Part shown: one piece after another, positions 1 to 9,900 of the stretch
How positions within the stretch are numbered: the first letter of the stretch is position 1
Layout of the letters: each line of letters opens with the position of its first letter
NCBI GenBank assembly: GCA_963704335.1
Contig: OY969889.1
Span: 2,790,001 to 2,854,000 of the forward strand
DNA: 64,000 nt
Direction: 5' to 3'
Origin: PALSA-612 sp963704335
Lineage (GTDB): Bacteria > Actinomycetota > Thermoleophilia > Gaiellales > Gaiellaceae
Notes under the pieces: generated by a model
What the model was told of the DNA's origin: nothing
Database searches by the model: none
What the model saw: the letters and a program-made list of their open reading frames with translations, nothing else
Made by a program: the position numbers and the translations under genes

Positions 1-323
1 TCGTCGCGCTCGGAGACCCGGACGACGCCCGATGAGAGGTGGAGAACCCGCGCCAGACGGGCCAGGTTGGGCGAGGCGGCGGTCGCGTGGCGCCCGGCGA
101 GGACGGCCGTCGTCGAGCTACCGCTCGCCGGCCACTCGCGCGGCATCACGACCGTCGGCAGTCCGGGCGGATACGCCTTGCACGGAGCCGGGAACGTCGC
201 GAGGACGTTCGGCTCGAAGTCCTGCAGCAGCCGGGGGTCGTCGACGAACTGTGGCCACTCGCCGTCCCAGCGACTGTAGGACGTGAGCCGGTGATAGAGC
301 CGGGCCGTGTCTCCGGGAGCCAT
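1..323 (-). CDS. SagB/ThcOx-type dehydrogenase, N-terminal part (runs off the window)
   Basis: The minus frame is open from ATG at 323 down to base 1, so only about 107 N-terminal residues are visible and the 3' end lies outside. The segment reads YHRLTSYSRWDGEW, then FVDDPRLLQDFEPN, then a P-R-x-W-P stretch and LARLARVLHLSSGVVR. I recognise this as the N-terminal region of SagB/ThcOx nitroreductase-fold dehydrogenases, which use FMN to oxidise azolines or act as stand-alone oxidoreductases. The FMN-binding core is not in the window. It lies just outside the outermost attachment-site copy, so it probably belongs to the chromosome or to a still older island. Family assignment is from memory of the motif pattern and is moderately sure. 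Confidence 0.6.
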   Translation of the reverse strand, partial: MAPGDTARLYHRLTSYSRWDGEWPQFVDDPRLLQDFEPNVLATFPAPCKAYPPGLPTVVMPREWPASGSSTTAVLAGRHATAASPNLARLARVLHLSSGVVRVSERD

Positions 324-804
324 CGGCCCGAGTCTGGCACGATGCCGGCGGCGCCGGCGTCTACACGAAGCCGCTCGAAGCCTCTCCCCGGCGACCTGAG
401 GCAGCGCCTGCGCGAGCTCGAAACGTCGTAATCGCCACCGAGGGCGCGAGTCAACACCGCGACGACGCCGTCACCAGGCTCCGGCGCGACGATGAGGCCT
501 CAACGGCATAGACGCCCTCGGCCGTTGCGACGACGTCGCCCGGCTCAGCTGGCGCCGGCGCGGTCACGTCGCCGAGGTCCGTCGAGCGTGCGTACGTCGC
601 GCAGGGTGCAAGCGGGTGCCCAGCCCCAGCCCCACGCGAGAATCGTGCCGGTCGCGGCGGCTCCCGTCTAGATGTCCCATCGGGACGTGTCTGCGCGAAT
701 CTCGAGGTCTGCACCGGGGTCTGCACGGGATCGCAAGTCGAGCACGAATCGCACGTCTCGTTTGGCTCCGTTGAGCCAAACCCGCATGGCGATAGGGCTG
801 CGAA
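324..804. other. non-coding stretch, no supported gene
   Basis: Open frames cross this stretch on both strands, but none resembles a protein I know, none has a convincing ribosome-binding site, and they overlap each other. It may hold decayed coding sequence between the SagB-like gene and the first attachment-site copy. I see no RNA gene or repeat in it. Confidence 0.5.
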
Positions 805-975
805 TGGGCCCGCCTGGACTCGAACCAGGGACCGACGGATTATGAGTTGATGCCCGCGATCTCGGTTGTTCTCGGCCTGTCTGAGAATTCGCCGCTTATT
901 AGTGGAAATCGAGGCCATCAGCGACCGAATCATCTCGTGCCATCTCCGACGGTCTCGTTACCACCCTGTTGCCAC
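805..975 (-). repeat. attachment-site copy 1: tRNA(CAT) 3' half plus integration arm
   Basis: Bases 805-847 match the 3' portion of the tRNA at 39994-40067, from the anticodon to the discriminator base. The match then stops and the 5' half is absent. The sequence to the right resembles the right arms of the copies at 10340, 14682 and 38213. It ends in the shared CACCCTGTTGCCAC-type motif near 975. This copy has the most diverged arm, as expected for the oldest, outermost insertion. The structure matches an attR-like junction left by a tRNA-targeting integrative element. Confidence 0.8.
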
Positions 976-1010
976 GGTTGGGCAGCGCTCGGCCCCACAA
1001 GTGACAATCG

Positions 1011-4000
1011 GTGTACGCCGACCTACGCTACAGCGACGTGGAAAACGTCCTCGGCCTGGTCCTCCTCGTCTGTCTCGTCGTCGTGGCGGTACGGATTGCC
1101 GGGTGGGCCCGAAGTAGCGAGAGTGGCGCCGGCTCCGGCGAGCAGACAGATGACGAACAGTCTCTGGCCGACGAAATGTCAAGGACGCGCCAGACGGCGG
1201 ATGAGTTGCACGAAACGTACGAGTGGGCGGACCCCGAACACCTTCCGCTCGACGACAGTTTCAAGGATGAGGTTGAACGACTAGCGCGGCCGGACCTCGA
1301 TGTCGATGCGGTCATGCGCATGTCCCGCGATACCAACGCCTACATCGCCTGCATGGCCCTCGCAGCGCTGGCCGAGCGGGACGACGTTCCCCCGGAGTGG
1401 ACGGACTCCGCCGTCCGAGCGCTCCGCCGGGTGCCGAATGAGGTTGAGCCGTTCGTCTATGGAGCCCTCGTGAACCATGCTGCGTATCCGGTTATCGGGC
1501 CGGCTCTCGCACAGCTGGACGAGGGGATCAACTGGCAGTATCTCGCGCGATTCGTCCGCGACCGACGGGCAGGAGGCGAGCCCGTCTCGGTGGAGACATT
1601 CCGCGGCCAGGTTCCGATCCGGCTCGTTCCGACGATCGAATCGCTCATCGACAGTTTCGAGGACGACCTAGGAGAAGGCTTCCGATCCGCCTTCGAGGAG
1701 TGGCAAGGAACGACTGTCGACCTCGATTTCCTCGGCCAGTTCGCGCGCATCTGGGAACCACCATTCGACGATCCCCCGACGTTGCTCGTCGGTCGTCGGC
1801 GGGAGCTTGTCGAGTTGATTCTCGATTCCCTGTCGCTGAAGCCACCCCGATCGGTTCTATTGGTCGGGGAACACGGAGTTGGGAAGACTGCGATAGCGCG
1901 CACCGCGCTCCAACGGCTCGAGGGGGCTCCTGTGGTCTTCGAGGCCACCGCTGCCCGCGTGAACGCGGGAGCGATGTACGTGGGCGAGCTCGAGGGTCGC
2001 ATCAAAGAGATCGCCGACAAGCTGAAGGGACACAGGGCGATCTGGGTGTTGCCGGATCTCGAAGAGACCGTCTACGCGGGGCAGCACCTGCGTAGCCCGA
2101 AGGGCATGCTCGATGCGCTCTTGCCGCACATAGAGACAGGGGAGCTCGTGCTCGTGGCCGAAATCACGCCGGCCGCGCTCGAACGTCTCCAATCAGAGAG
2201 GCCACAGGTCGCCAGCGCGTTCGATGCGCTCCGCGTCCGTGCTCTGGACATGGACGACGCGGTGGCGGTTGCGCAGCACGCGCTCGCGTCCGACGAGCTG
2301 AACGTCTCTTCCAGCGACCAGGTGCTAGTTGAGTCGTTCGAGCTCGCCGAGCAGTTCCTGCCCAACACCGCGGCTCCGGGCAATCTGCTCCGACTCGTCA
2401 AGGCCACCGTTGCCGAGGCGGCGGAAGCCGAGAGAACCAGCTTCGATACCACTGACGTGCTCGGCACGCTCGCCGCGTCACTGGGTTTACCGCTCGCGAT
2501 CCTCGATCCGCAGGCCGCGTTAGAGCTGGACGACGTTCGAAGCTACTTCAACGCACGCGTCCTCAATCAACCCGACGCGGTCGAGTGCATCGTCGAGCGC
2601 ATTGCGATGATCAAGGCAGGCCTCGTCGACCCCACGCGCCCGCTCGGAGTGTTCTTGTTCGTAGGGCCTACAGGGACCGGCAAGACCGAGATCGCCAAGG
2701 CGCTGGCCGAGTTCCTGTTTGGATCTCAGCACCGACTTGTGCGACTCGACATGAGCGAGTACCAGACTCCGGAATCGCTCGATCGGCTCCTGTCGGACTC
2801 CAGCGTGGAGCCGCAGGCGGCGGCATTGATCAGCTCCGTTCGCAAGGATCCGTTCGCCGTCGTGCTGCTCGACGAGTTCGAGAAAGCGGCCGCCCCGATC
2901 TGGGACGTCTTTCTTCAGGTGTTCGACGACGGCAGGTTGACCGACCGCCAAGGACGAACAGTCGACTTCCGTCACACCGTGGTCATTCTTACCTCGAACC
3001 TCGGTGCGACGCGCGTCGGGGGAAGTCTGGGCTTCGTGCCCGGCGGAACAGCGTTTCAGCCCGATGAAGTTCAGAAGGCGGTAGACAAGGCGTTCAGGCG
3101 CGAGTTCCTGAACCGCATCGATCGGGTCGTGATCTTTCGACCATTCGAGCGGGCACATATGCGCGCACTGCTCGACAAGGAGCTCGCTGATGCAATGGCG
3201 AGACGCGGACTCCGTGGTCGTCCCTGGGCGATCGAGATCGACGACTCGGCATACGAATTCATCATCGAGCAAGGCTTTAGCCCGGAGCTCGGCGCGCGAC
3301 CCCTCAAGCGCGCGATCGACCGCCACCTGCTCGCACCGCTGGCAGCCGCCATCGTTGGGAAAGCGGTACCAGAGGGAGAGCAGTTCCTCTTCGTGAGTGC
3401 GCCCGCAGGGACGAAGATCGAGGTCGAGTTCATAGATCCCGATGCCGAGGAGGACGCCGGCCCCGACAAATCCGACATTGCCGAGCGTGACGACGGCCAT
3501 TCGCTCGACCTGCGGGCGCTCGCGCTGGCGCCGCGGTCGGACGACCGGGCGTCGGCGTTCGTGCTCGACGAGCTCCTCCGTCTTTCCGGGGCGATCAGAG
3601 GGCCGGAGCTGCAGGGCAGAAAGCACGACGCGCTTCAGGCGATGAACGCGCCCGGATTCTGGGAAGACGAGAGCCGTTTCGAGACGCTCGGTGAGGCTGA
3701 GTACATCGACCGCCTGCAAGCCGCTCTTTCCACTGCCGAGTCGCTCGGCCAACGGCTGGCGCGCTCGGTAAGGACGAACGGGGGTGTCGGCCCCCGAGAG
3801 CTCGTGGCGTTGCTGGCGAGTCGCCTGTACGTCCTGGACTCGGCGGTTCGCGGGATCTACGACGGTGCGGCGACCGATGTGTTCGTTCGTGTTCGAACGT
3901 CGGATGGGAGCCCCGACAAGGGGGCCGAGCTCGTCCAGCTCCTATCAGGCATGTATGCGGGGTGGGCCGAGCGACGGGGAATGCGCATTCAACAGCTCTC

Positions 4001-4352
4001 GTCCGAGCCGGCCGAGCACATTCTTGCGGTGGCCGGACTCGGTAGCGCGACAATCCTCACCAGCGAGTCGGGCCTGCACGTGCTCGAGCGAGGAGAGGAA
4101 GGACAGGACGGCCGCCGAACCGTCGACCGCGTGACGGCGGTAGTCACGGTCGTCGCGTGGCAAGCTGGACCCAGCGTCAGCTCGGAGCAGCGTCTGCGAC
4201 AGGCGCACGCAGCGCTCGCGACTGCCTCGCCCAACAATGCAGTTGTCAGGCGCTACGGCGTCGAGCCAGCGCCCCTGGTGCGGGACGCGGTGCGCGGTTA
4301 CCGGACCGGACGCCTTGACCGCGTCCTCGCCGGTGACTTCGATCTCTTCTGA
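1011..4352 (+). CDS. membrane-anchored ClpB-like AAA+ ATPase fused to a GGQ-less release-factor-2-like domain
   Basis: The protein has 1113 residues. Residues ~11-30 form one hydrophobic helix (LGLVLLVCLVVVAVRIAGW). Residues ~40-260 are a helical region I do not recognise. The first AAA+ module has Walker A GEHGVGKT (~286). The second, ClpA/ClpB-like module has Walker A GPTGTGKT (~552), Walker B VVLLDEFEKA (~616), VILTSNLG, a LNRIDRVVIF stretch and the D2-small ELGARPLKRAID motif. From ~840 the sequence follows bacterial RF2: APGFWEDESRF, then GMYAGWAERRGMRIQQL, then SESGLHVLER, and a C-terminus YRTGRLDRVLAGDFDLF. RF2 ends with a very similar RTG...VLDGDLDPF. The catalytic GGQ loop between these blocks is missing. 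The start is GTG 1011; GTG 1038 would still include the helix. The gene begins 36 bp after the attachment arm and has no visible partner. The fusion is seen directly; its role (for example unfolding linked to ribosome or nascent-chain recognition) is inference. Confidence 0.85.
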   Translation: MYADLRYSDVENVLGLVLLVCLVVVAVRIAGWARSSESGAGSGEQTDDEQSLADEMSRTRQTADELHETYEWADPEHLPLDDSFKDEVERLARPDLDVDAVMRMSRDTNAYIACMALAALAERDDVPPEWTDSAVRALRRVPNEVEPFVYGALVNHAAYPVIGPALAQLDEGINWQYLARFVRDRRAGGEPVSVETFRGQVPIRLVPTIESLIDSFEDDLGEGFRSAFEEWQGTTVDLDFLGQFARIWEPPFDDPPTLLVGRRRELVELILDSLSLKPPRSVLLVGEHGVGKTAIARTALQRLEGAPVVFEATAARVNAGAMYVGELEGRIKEIADKLKGHRAIWVLPDLEETVYAGQHLRSPKGMLDALLPHIETGELVLVAEITPAALERLQSERPQVASAFDALRVRALDMDDAVAVAQHALASDELNVSSSDQVLVESFELAEQFLPNTAAPGNLLRLVKATVAEAAEAERTSFDTTDVLGTLAASLGLPLAILDPQAALELDDVRSYFNARVLNQPDAVECIVERIAMIKAGLVDPTRPLGVFLFVGPTGTGKTEIAKALAEFLFGSQHRLVRLDMSEYQTPESLDRLLSDSSVEPQAAALISSVRKDPFAVVLLDEFEKAAAPIWDVFLQVFDDGRLTDRQGRTVDFRHTVVILTSNLGATRVGGSLGFVPGGTAFQPDEVQKAVDKAFRREFLNRIDRVVIFRPFERAHMRALLDKELADAMARRGLRGRPWAIEIDDSAYEFIIEQGFSPELGARPLKRAIDRHLLAPLAAAIVGKAVPEGEQFLFVSAPAGTKIEVEFIDPDAEEDAGPDKSDIAERDDGHSLDLRALALAPRSDDRASAFVLDELLRLSGAIRGPELQGRKHDALQAMNAPGFWEDESRFETLGEAEYIDRLQAALSTAESLGQRLARSVRTNGGVGPRELVALLASRLYVLDSAVRGIYDGAATDVFVRVRTSDGSPDKGAELVQLLSGMYAGWAERRGMRIQQLSSEPAEHILAVAGLGSATILTSESGLHVLERGEEGQDGRRTVDRVTAVVTVVAWQAGPSVSSEQRLRQAHAALATASPNNAVVRRYGVEPAPLVRDAVRGYRTGRLDRVLAGDFDLF

Positions 4353-4442
4353 CGCACGTTTCGCTTTGGAGCCATGTGTGCTCGCGAGACCAACGAGGGA
4401 AGCGTACGCCGACCGCGGAAGTGACCGCGGTGCGCCTCCGCT

Positions 4443-6875
4443 TCACGGGCATAGGCCCTGGAGGTACTGACGGCACTCCGCCTCGGTGAGCGAGCGCGTG
4501 ACCCGCCCGCGCGCGGTCTCGAGCAGGCGGTCGACGTCGAGCGCCCACACCTTCACGTACGGCGTCGGCTCGTTGTCCACACCGGCGAGAAGCGTGCCGT
4601 CGGGGCTGAAGTCGGCCCACAGCGCGCCGCCGGCGAGCTTCAGCAGCTCGGCTTCACGGGGCCAGTCCCAGACCCTCGTGCTCGAGGTTTCATCGACAGT
4701 GGTCATCGCCAGGCGCGTGCCGTCGGGGCTGAACGCGACATCGGCCACCGGTGCGCCGGTCTGCACCATCCCCAACTCACGTCCGGTCGTAGCGTCCCAC
4801 ACGCCCGGACCGGCGCCGTCCGTCACGATCTTCGTGCCGTCGGGGGTCCATGTGGCTGTGATGCCGGGGCCGGGCCTGGGCCCCGTGTGCGCGAGCACGC
4901 GCCCGCTCTCGACGTCCCAAACACGCCACCCCTTCGTGCCGGACGCGACCACGCGCTCCCCGTCTGCACTCCACGCGGCGGAGAACGTCGGCGCCGCCGG
5001 GTTGTAGCCTCTGAGCACGCCGAGCTCGCGGCCCGTGTCGGCGGCCATGATCCGTACGGTCGCGTCGGCTCCGGTGGTCGCGATCTTCGTGCCATCCGGG
5101 CTGAAGGCGGCTCGGTTGACAGCGCAGCCGCGCTGGCGATCGCAGTGTCGTCCGCGCACCGCGAACAGCTCTTCGCCGTTCAAGGCGTCGTAGATCCGCG
5201 CGCTCCCGTCGGCGCCGGCGGTCGCGATGCGAGAGCCGTCCCGGCTCACGTCGACGCCGATGACCTCGCGCGTCCGTGCGTCCCCACGCGCGTGCCCGTC
5301 GAGAACGAGGAGCTCGTCCCCTGTCTTCGCGTTCCAGACGCGGACCGTGCCCGCCGGGCCGGAGGGTGCGACGAGCCTGCCGCCGTCGGGCGTGAATGCG
5401 ATGCCCCCATTGAAACCTCCGGACTTCTCAGGCCCGGGCAGCGTCAGAACCTCTCCGCGACCCGCCGGCGAGACGTCCCAGACCCTCGCTTCCTGCGAGG
5501 TCTCGCCTACCGTCACGAGCCTCGTCGCGTCCCCGGAGAAGGAGACGCTCATCACCGGATTCGAGTGGCCCCGCACGGCAAGGACCTCTCGAAGCTTGCC
5601 GTTCTGGATCTTCCAGACCCTCGCAGCTCCGTCAACTCCTCCGGTTGCGAGGAGGCTGCCGTCCCGGCTGAACTCGATGTCGATCGGGCCGCTCGTGTGC
5701 GCCTCGACCACGTCGAGCAATTCGCCGCCCGGCAGCCGGTAGAGGTAGACATCCGGGTCGTTGTCGACGTGAGTGGCAGCCAGCAGCGTGCCGTCGGGGC
5801 TCACGGCGATCTCTCTCGCCCCGGTCTCAGCGCTCGGGTGCTCGACGATACCGACCTCGTCTCCGGAGGAGGAGTCGAAGATCCGCGCGACGACCGGTGA
5901 GAGTGCAGTCCCGCGAGCCCACGGGGAGACCGCGACCCGGTCGTCGCCGACGAAGTCGACTCCCTCCGACCATGCGTCCTGCACGTTCGTTCGGTTGTGC
6001 ACGCCAGCAAGCTCCTTCAGCTCGCGCCCGTTTCGCACGTCCCAGACCCGCACCGCACGATCCGTGCCCAGCGTGGCGAGGCGGCGGCCGGCGGCATCGA
6101 ACGTCGTCGCTAGCACGGCACCCTCATGGGCGGGCAGTGTGTGCAGCAGCCGGCCCGTCTCTGCGCTCCACAGCCGTGCGGTGCCGTCGGCGCTTCCGGT
6201 CGCGACGACGTCGCCCTTCGGACTAAAGCCGACGGTGAGCACCGGACCGGAGTGGCCGGTCAGCGTCGTGATTCGCTTTCCCGTGTCGGCATCGCGGAGG
6301 CTCGCAGTGTGACCTTCTGCATCGGCAGCGACGAAGCTTGCGCCGTCGGGCGCGAACTCGGCCACGTGCCGAATGCCCGCGTCCCTCCTTAGACCGACCC
6401 CCGGAACCACGGTCATCACGCGGGAGGCGCCAAGCGCGTCGTGCAGCACCTGCTCGGTCTCGGGCAGCACCGTGCCGTCGTGGTTGCGCGTCGTCCTCGC
6501 CGACTCGAGCGCGAGCAGGATGCTCAGCTCTGCGTCGGGCTCGAGGTTCGCCTGCGCCGAGGCGGCGAGCTGCCGGGCCTTTTGGAGCCGTGCGTCGTCG
6601 CGCGCCTGGCCGCGGAGGACGAGCGCGAACGCCGCGAGCACCGAAGCCGCCCCGGCGAGCACAGCGAAGCCGGCCAGGATCGCGCGCCGCCTGCGGGCCC
6701 GCCGGCGCGCAGCCGTATCGGCCGCGGCGCGCGCCTCGCCGAGGAACTCCCGCTCGCCGGTGGTCAGGGCCAGGTCCGTCGAGCCCGCCCATGCCTCGAA
6801 CTGGGCGAGGCGGCCCTCGCGCGGCAGGTAGTCGGTGTCGCGGCCGGTGTCATCCCACTCGTCGACGGCCTCCAC
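4443..6875 (-). CDS. membrane-spanning WD40-repeat module, C-terminal half of a frameshifted giant signalling protein
   Basis: This 810-residue frame begins with a charged helical stretch and one transmembrane segment at ~45-70 (ILAGFAVLAGAASVLAAFAL). About a dozen WD40 blades follow, with repeated FSPDG/WD elements such as LTGHSGPVLTVGFSPKGD and RLWSAETG. The frame is open upstream of the ATG at 6875 to about 7030. There it continues the NTPase domain of the gene at 6986-10129 (residues such as EHRLLSFDREPLTRTPTVEV and AHEAILGQWDRLRIW). The two frames are therefore one protein of ~1,890 residues, split by a 1-base deletion. WD40 propellers of this kind normally serve as sensor or scaffold domains of STAND-type proteins. 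The gene converges with the Clp-RF2 fusion. If the break is real, this half is probably not translated from its own start, since I see no good ribosome-binding site at 6875. Confidence 0.85.
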   Translation of the reverse strand: MEAVDEWDDTGRDTDYLPREGRLAQFEAWAGSTDLALTTGEREFLGEARAAADTAARRRARRRRAILAGFAVLAGAASVLAAFALVLRGQARDDARLQKARQLAASAQANLEPDAELSILLALESARTTRNHDGTVLPETEQVLHDALGASRVMTVVPGVGLRRDAGIRHVAEFAPDGASFVAADAEGHTASLRDADTGKRITTLTGHSGPVLTVGFSPKGDVVATGSADGTARLWSAETGRLLHTLPAHEGAVLATTFDAAGRRLATLGTDRAVRVWDVRNGRELKELAGVHNRTNVQDAWSEGVDFVGDDRVAVSPWARGTALSPVVARIFDSSSGDEVGIVEHPSAETGAREIAVSPDGTLLAATHVDNDPDVYLYRLPGGELLDVVEAHTSGPIDIEFSRDGSLLATGGVDGAARVWKIQNGKLREVLAVRGHSNPVMSVSFSGDATRLVTVGETSQEARVWDVSPAGRGEVLTLPGPEKSGGFNGGIAFTPDGGRLVAPSGPAGTVRVWNAKTGDELLVLDGHARGDARTREVIGVDVSRDGSRIATAGADGSARIYDALNGEELFAVRGRHCDRQRGCAVNRAAFSPDGTKIATTGADATVRIMAADTGRELGVLRGYNPAAPTFSAAWSADGERVVASGTKGWRVWDVESGRVLAHTGPRPGPGITATWTPDGTKIVTDGAGPGVWDATTGRELGMVQTGAPVADVAFSPDGTRLAMTTVDETSSTRVWDWPREAELLKLAGGALWADFSPDGTLLAGVDNEPTPYVKVWALDVDRLLETARGRVTRSLTEAECRQYLQGLCP

Positions 6876-6985
6876 GAGCCGCCGGTGGAGCAGCAGGTCC
6901 TCGCGCCGCTCGTCGATCCAGATCCGCAGCCGGTCCCACTGGCCGAGGATGGCCTCGTGGGCGACCTCGACCGTCGGCGTCCGCG

Positions 6986-9900
6986 TCAGCGGCTCGCGGT
7001 CGAACGAGAGCAGCCGGTGCTCGCCGTAGCGGCGAGGATCGCGTCGAGCACGTCCGGCTCGAGCTCTAATCCGCGCAGCTCGCGCCTGCGCACCCGGCGG
7101 CGCGTGTCCTGGCCGTTCGGGTCGACGCTGACCAGCCGGAGGAACACCTGGCGGCAGGCGCGCTGCGCGGGCGGGTCGAGCCGCGCGTGGAGCTCCTCGG
7201 CGCGCCGGCCGAGCGCCCCGACGACGCCGCCTGTGGCGCGGTAGCCGTCGAGCGTGAGCAGGTCGCTCGCGCGCGCGGCGAAGAGCTCCGTCAGGGCGTA
7301 CTGGAGCAGCGGCAGCGCGCCGGGCTGGTCGTGCACGTCGGCGACGATCTGCGAGACGAGTCCCGGCTCGAAGCGGACGCCGACGGTCGCCGCGGGGCGC
7401 TCGATCGCCTCGGCCAGCTCGTCCTCCGAGGGCGCCGCCACCGTCACCATGCCGGCTCCCAGCAGCTCGCCGAACTCCGGGTAGCGAAGCGGGTGGTCGA
7501 GGAAGTCGGCGCGCAGCGTGACGACCACGCGAACCGTCGAGTGCGGGTCGGCGGCGAGCGCGGTCAGCCCGTCGAGGAAGCGCCGGCGCACCTCCTCGTC
7601 GGTCGTGAGCGTGAAGAGCTCCTCGAACTGGTCGACGACCAGCAGCAGCTCGCTGCCGGGCGGAAGAATCTCCTTCGCGACGCGCCGGATGCCGAGCTCG
7701 TCGCGGGCGAGGTCCTCGACGAGGTCGTCCGGCCGCTCGACGGCGACGCGCAGCAGCGCTGCGGCGAGGTCCTCGAACGGGTAGGCGCCGGGGAAGAGGT
7801 CGGCCACGAGCCAGCGCTCCGAGCCGGGGAGCGCGCCCTTGCGCAACGCGGGGACAAGCCCCGCCTTCACTACCGACGATTTGCCGATGCCAGAGGGGCC
7901 GACGACAGCGACCAGCCGGTGCTCGCCGACGGCGGCCACGAGCTGATCGACCAGCGCATCGCGGCCGAAGAAGTGCTCCGCGTCGCTCTCGCCGAAGGCT
8001 CTGAGACCCTTGTAGGGGTTCTCGGCGGGCGTGAAGGTCTCGGCGAGCGCCGGCGTGTCGGTTCCCGCCGCCTTCGCGAAAGCCACGAGGAACTCGTCCA
8101 CAGACTCGTATCGATCGCCGGGGTCGAGCGCCGTCGCGCGCCCGATCACGGCGTCGAGCGCGGCCGGCAGCTCGGGCCGCAGCGCCGCGACCGACGGCAG
8201 CGGTCCGTCCATGGGCGGTGGCTTCCCGGTGACGAGCTCGAAGGTGAGCAGGCCGAGCCCGTAGAGATCGGAGCGCGGCGTGTGCGCGTCGCCCGAAACC
8301 TCCTCGGGTGGCACGTACGCGGGCGAGCCGCTGACGAGCCGGCGCGGATCGTCAGGATCGCTGAGCCGCGCGGCGATGCCGAAGTCGGAGAGGTAGGCGT
8401 GGTCCTCCTCGTCCAGCAGCACGTTCGCGGGCTTCAGGTCGCGGTGCACGACGCCCTGGCGGTGTGCGTACGCGAGCGCGCTGCCAACCTGGGCGAGCAG
8501 GCGCGAGGCTGCCTCGAGCTTCCATGGCCCGCGGTCCAGCGCCTGCCGCAGCGAGCCGCCGCGCAGCCAGCGCATGACCAGGTAGGCGCCGTCGGGATCG
8601 CGCCAGTAGTCGTAGAGCGAGACGACGTGTGGGTGCTCGAGCTGCGCGACGAGCTGTGCCTCCGCCTCGAAGCGGCGGATGAAGGCGGCCTGGTTGACGA
8701 GCTCGGGGCGGATGACCTTGATCGCGACCTCGCGGCCGACCGAGGGCTGATAGGCGCGGTAGACGACGCCGAAGTCGCCGGCGCCGACCTGCTCGCGAAG
8801 CTCGTAGCCGCGGACGGAGCGGCCGAATCCCGTGCGGGCCGCCCCCGGCAGCGGGCGGTCGATCCTCAGCGGCGGGAAGTCGGCCGGCAGCCCGTCGACG
8901 ACGAGCTGGAAGACGGCCACGGGTGCGCCGATCCCCTTGAAGCGGAACTCGCCGAGAGCCTTCGCCTGCCAGCCCGAGTGCGCGGAGAGCGCGGCTTGCG
9001 CCTCGCCGGAGACGAGCACCTGGCCGCCGTGGGCGGCGGCGAGGAGCCGGCCGGCGCGGTTGAGCACGGGGCCGAAGTAGTCGCCACCCCTCGCCTCCAC
9101 CTCGCCCGCGTCGATCGCCATCCGCAAGCGCAGCGGGCCGGTTTCGGGCCAGTCAACGCGCGCGAGCCCGGTCTGGATCGCCTGCGCGGCGGACACAGCG
9201 GAGCCGGGGTCGGCGAAGGCGATGTCGAAGCCGTCCCCGACGCGCTTGACGACCTGTCCCCCTGACGCCTCGACCGCGCCCAGCACGATCGCGTCGTGCT
9301 CGGCCATCGCGGCTCTCATCGCCGCGGTGTGCACCTCCCACAGCACCGTCGAGTCCTCCACGTCGCTGAGCAGGAAGGTCCGGGTCTGGACTTGCGGCTC
9401 GGAGTCGAGGAGGAGCGAGCGGTCCTGGTTCAGGATCAAGCCCTCCAGCTCTTGGAGCTGCGGAGACGGGTCGAGGCCGAGCTCGTCGGCGAGGTAGGCG
9501 CGCGTCTTCTGGTAGGCCCGCAGCGCCTCGGCCTGGCGGCCGGAGCGGTAGAGCGCGAGCATATGCTGCGCGCGGAAGCGCTCTCGCAGCGGGTTCTCCT
9601 CGCACAGCACCTCGAGCTCTCCTGCGAGCTCCGCGTGCCGACCGAGCGCGAGCTCCGCGTCGATGCGCGTCTCCACTGCCTCCAGCCGTAGCTCCTCCAG
9701 GCGCTTCGCTTCAGCGTCGAGCGGCAGCGTGCCGCCCGCGTCGGCGTACGCGTGGCCGCGCCAGAGGGCGAGCGCCTGTCTCAGTCTCTGCGCCGCCTGG
9801 GCCTGATCCGTTTCCGCGAGCTCACGGGCCTGTGAGACCTCCTGCTCGAAGACGAATGCGTCGACCTGCTCCGGCTCGACGTCGAGGCGGTAGCCGCCTC

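Noticed and set aside
7187..9265. 692-residue plus-strand frame opposite the SARP-kinase gene
   Set aside because: It is Arg/Glu/Val-rich shadow sequence with no domains, fully antisense to clear motifs.
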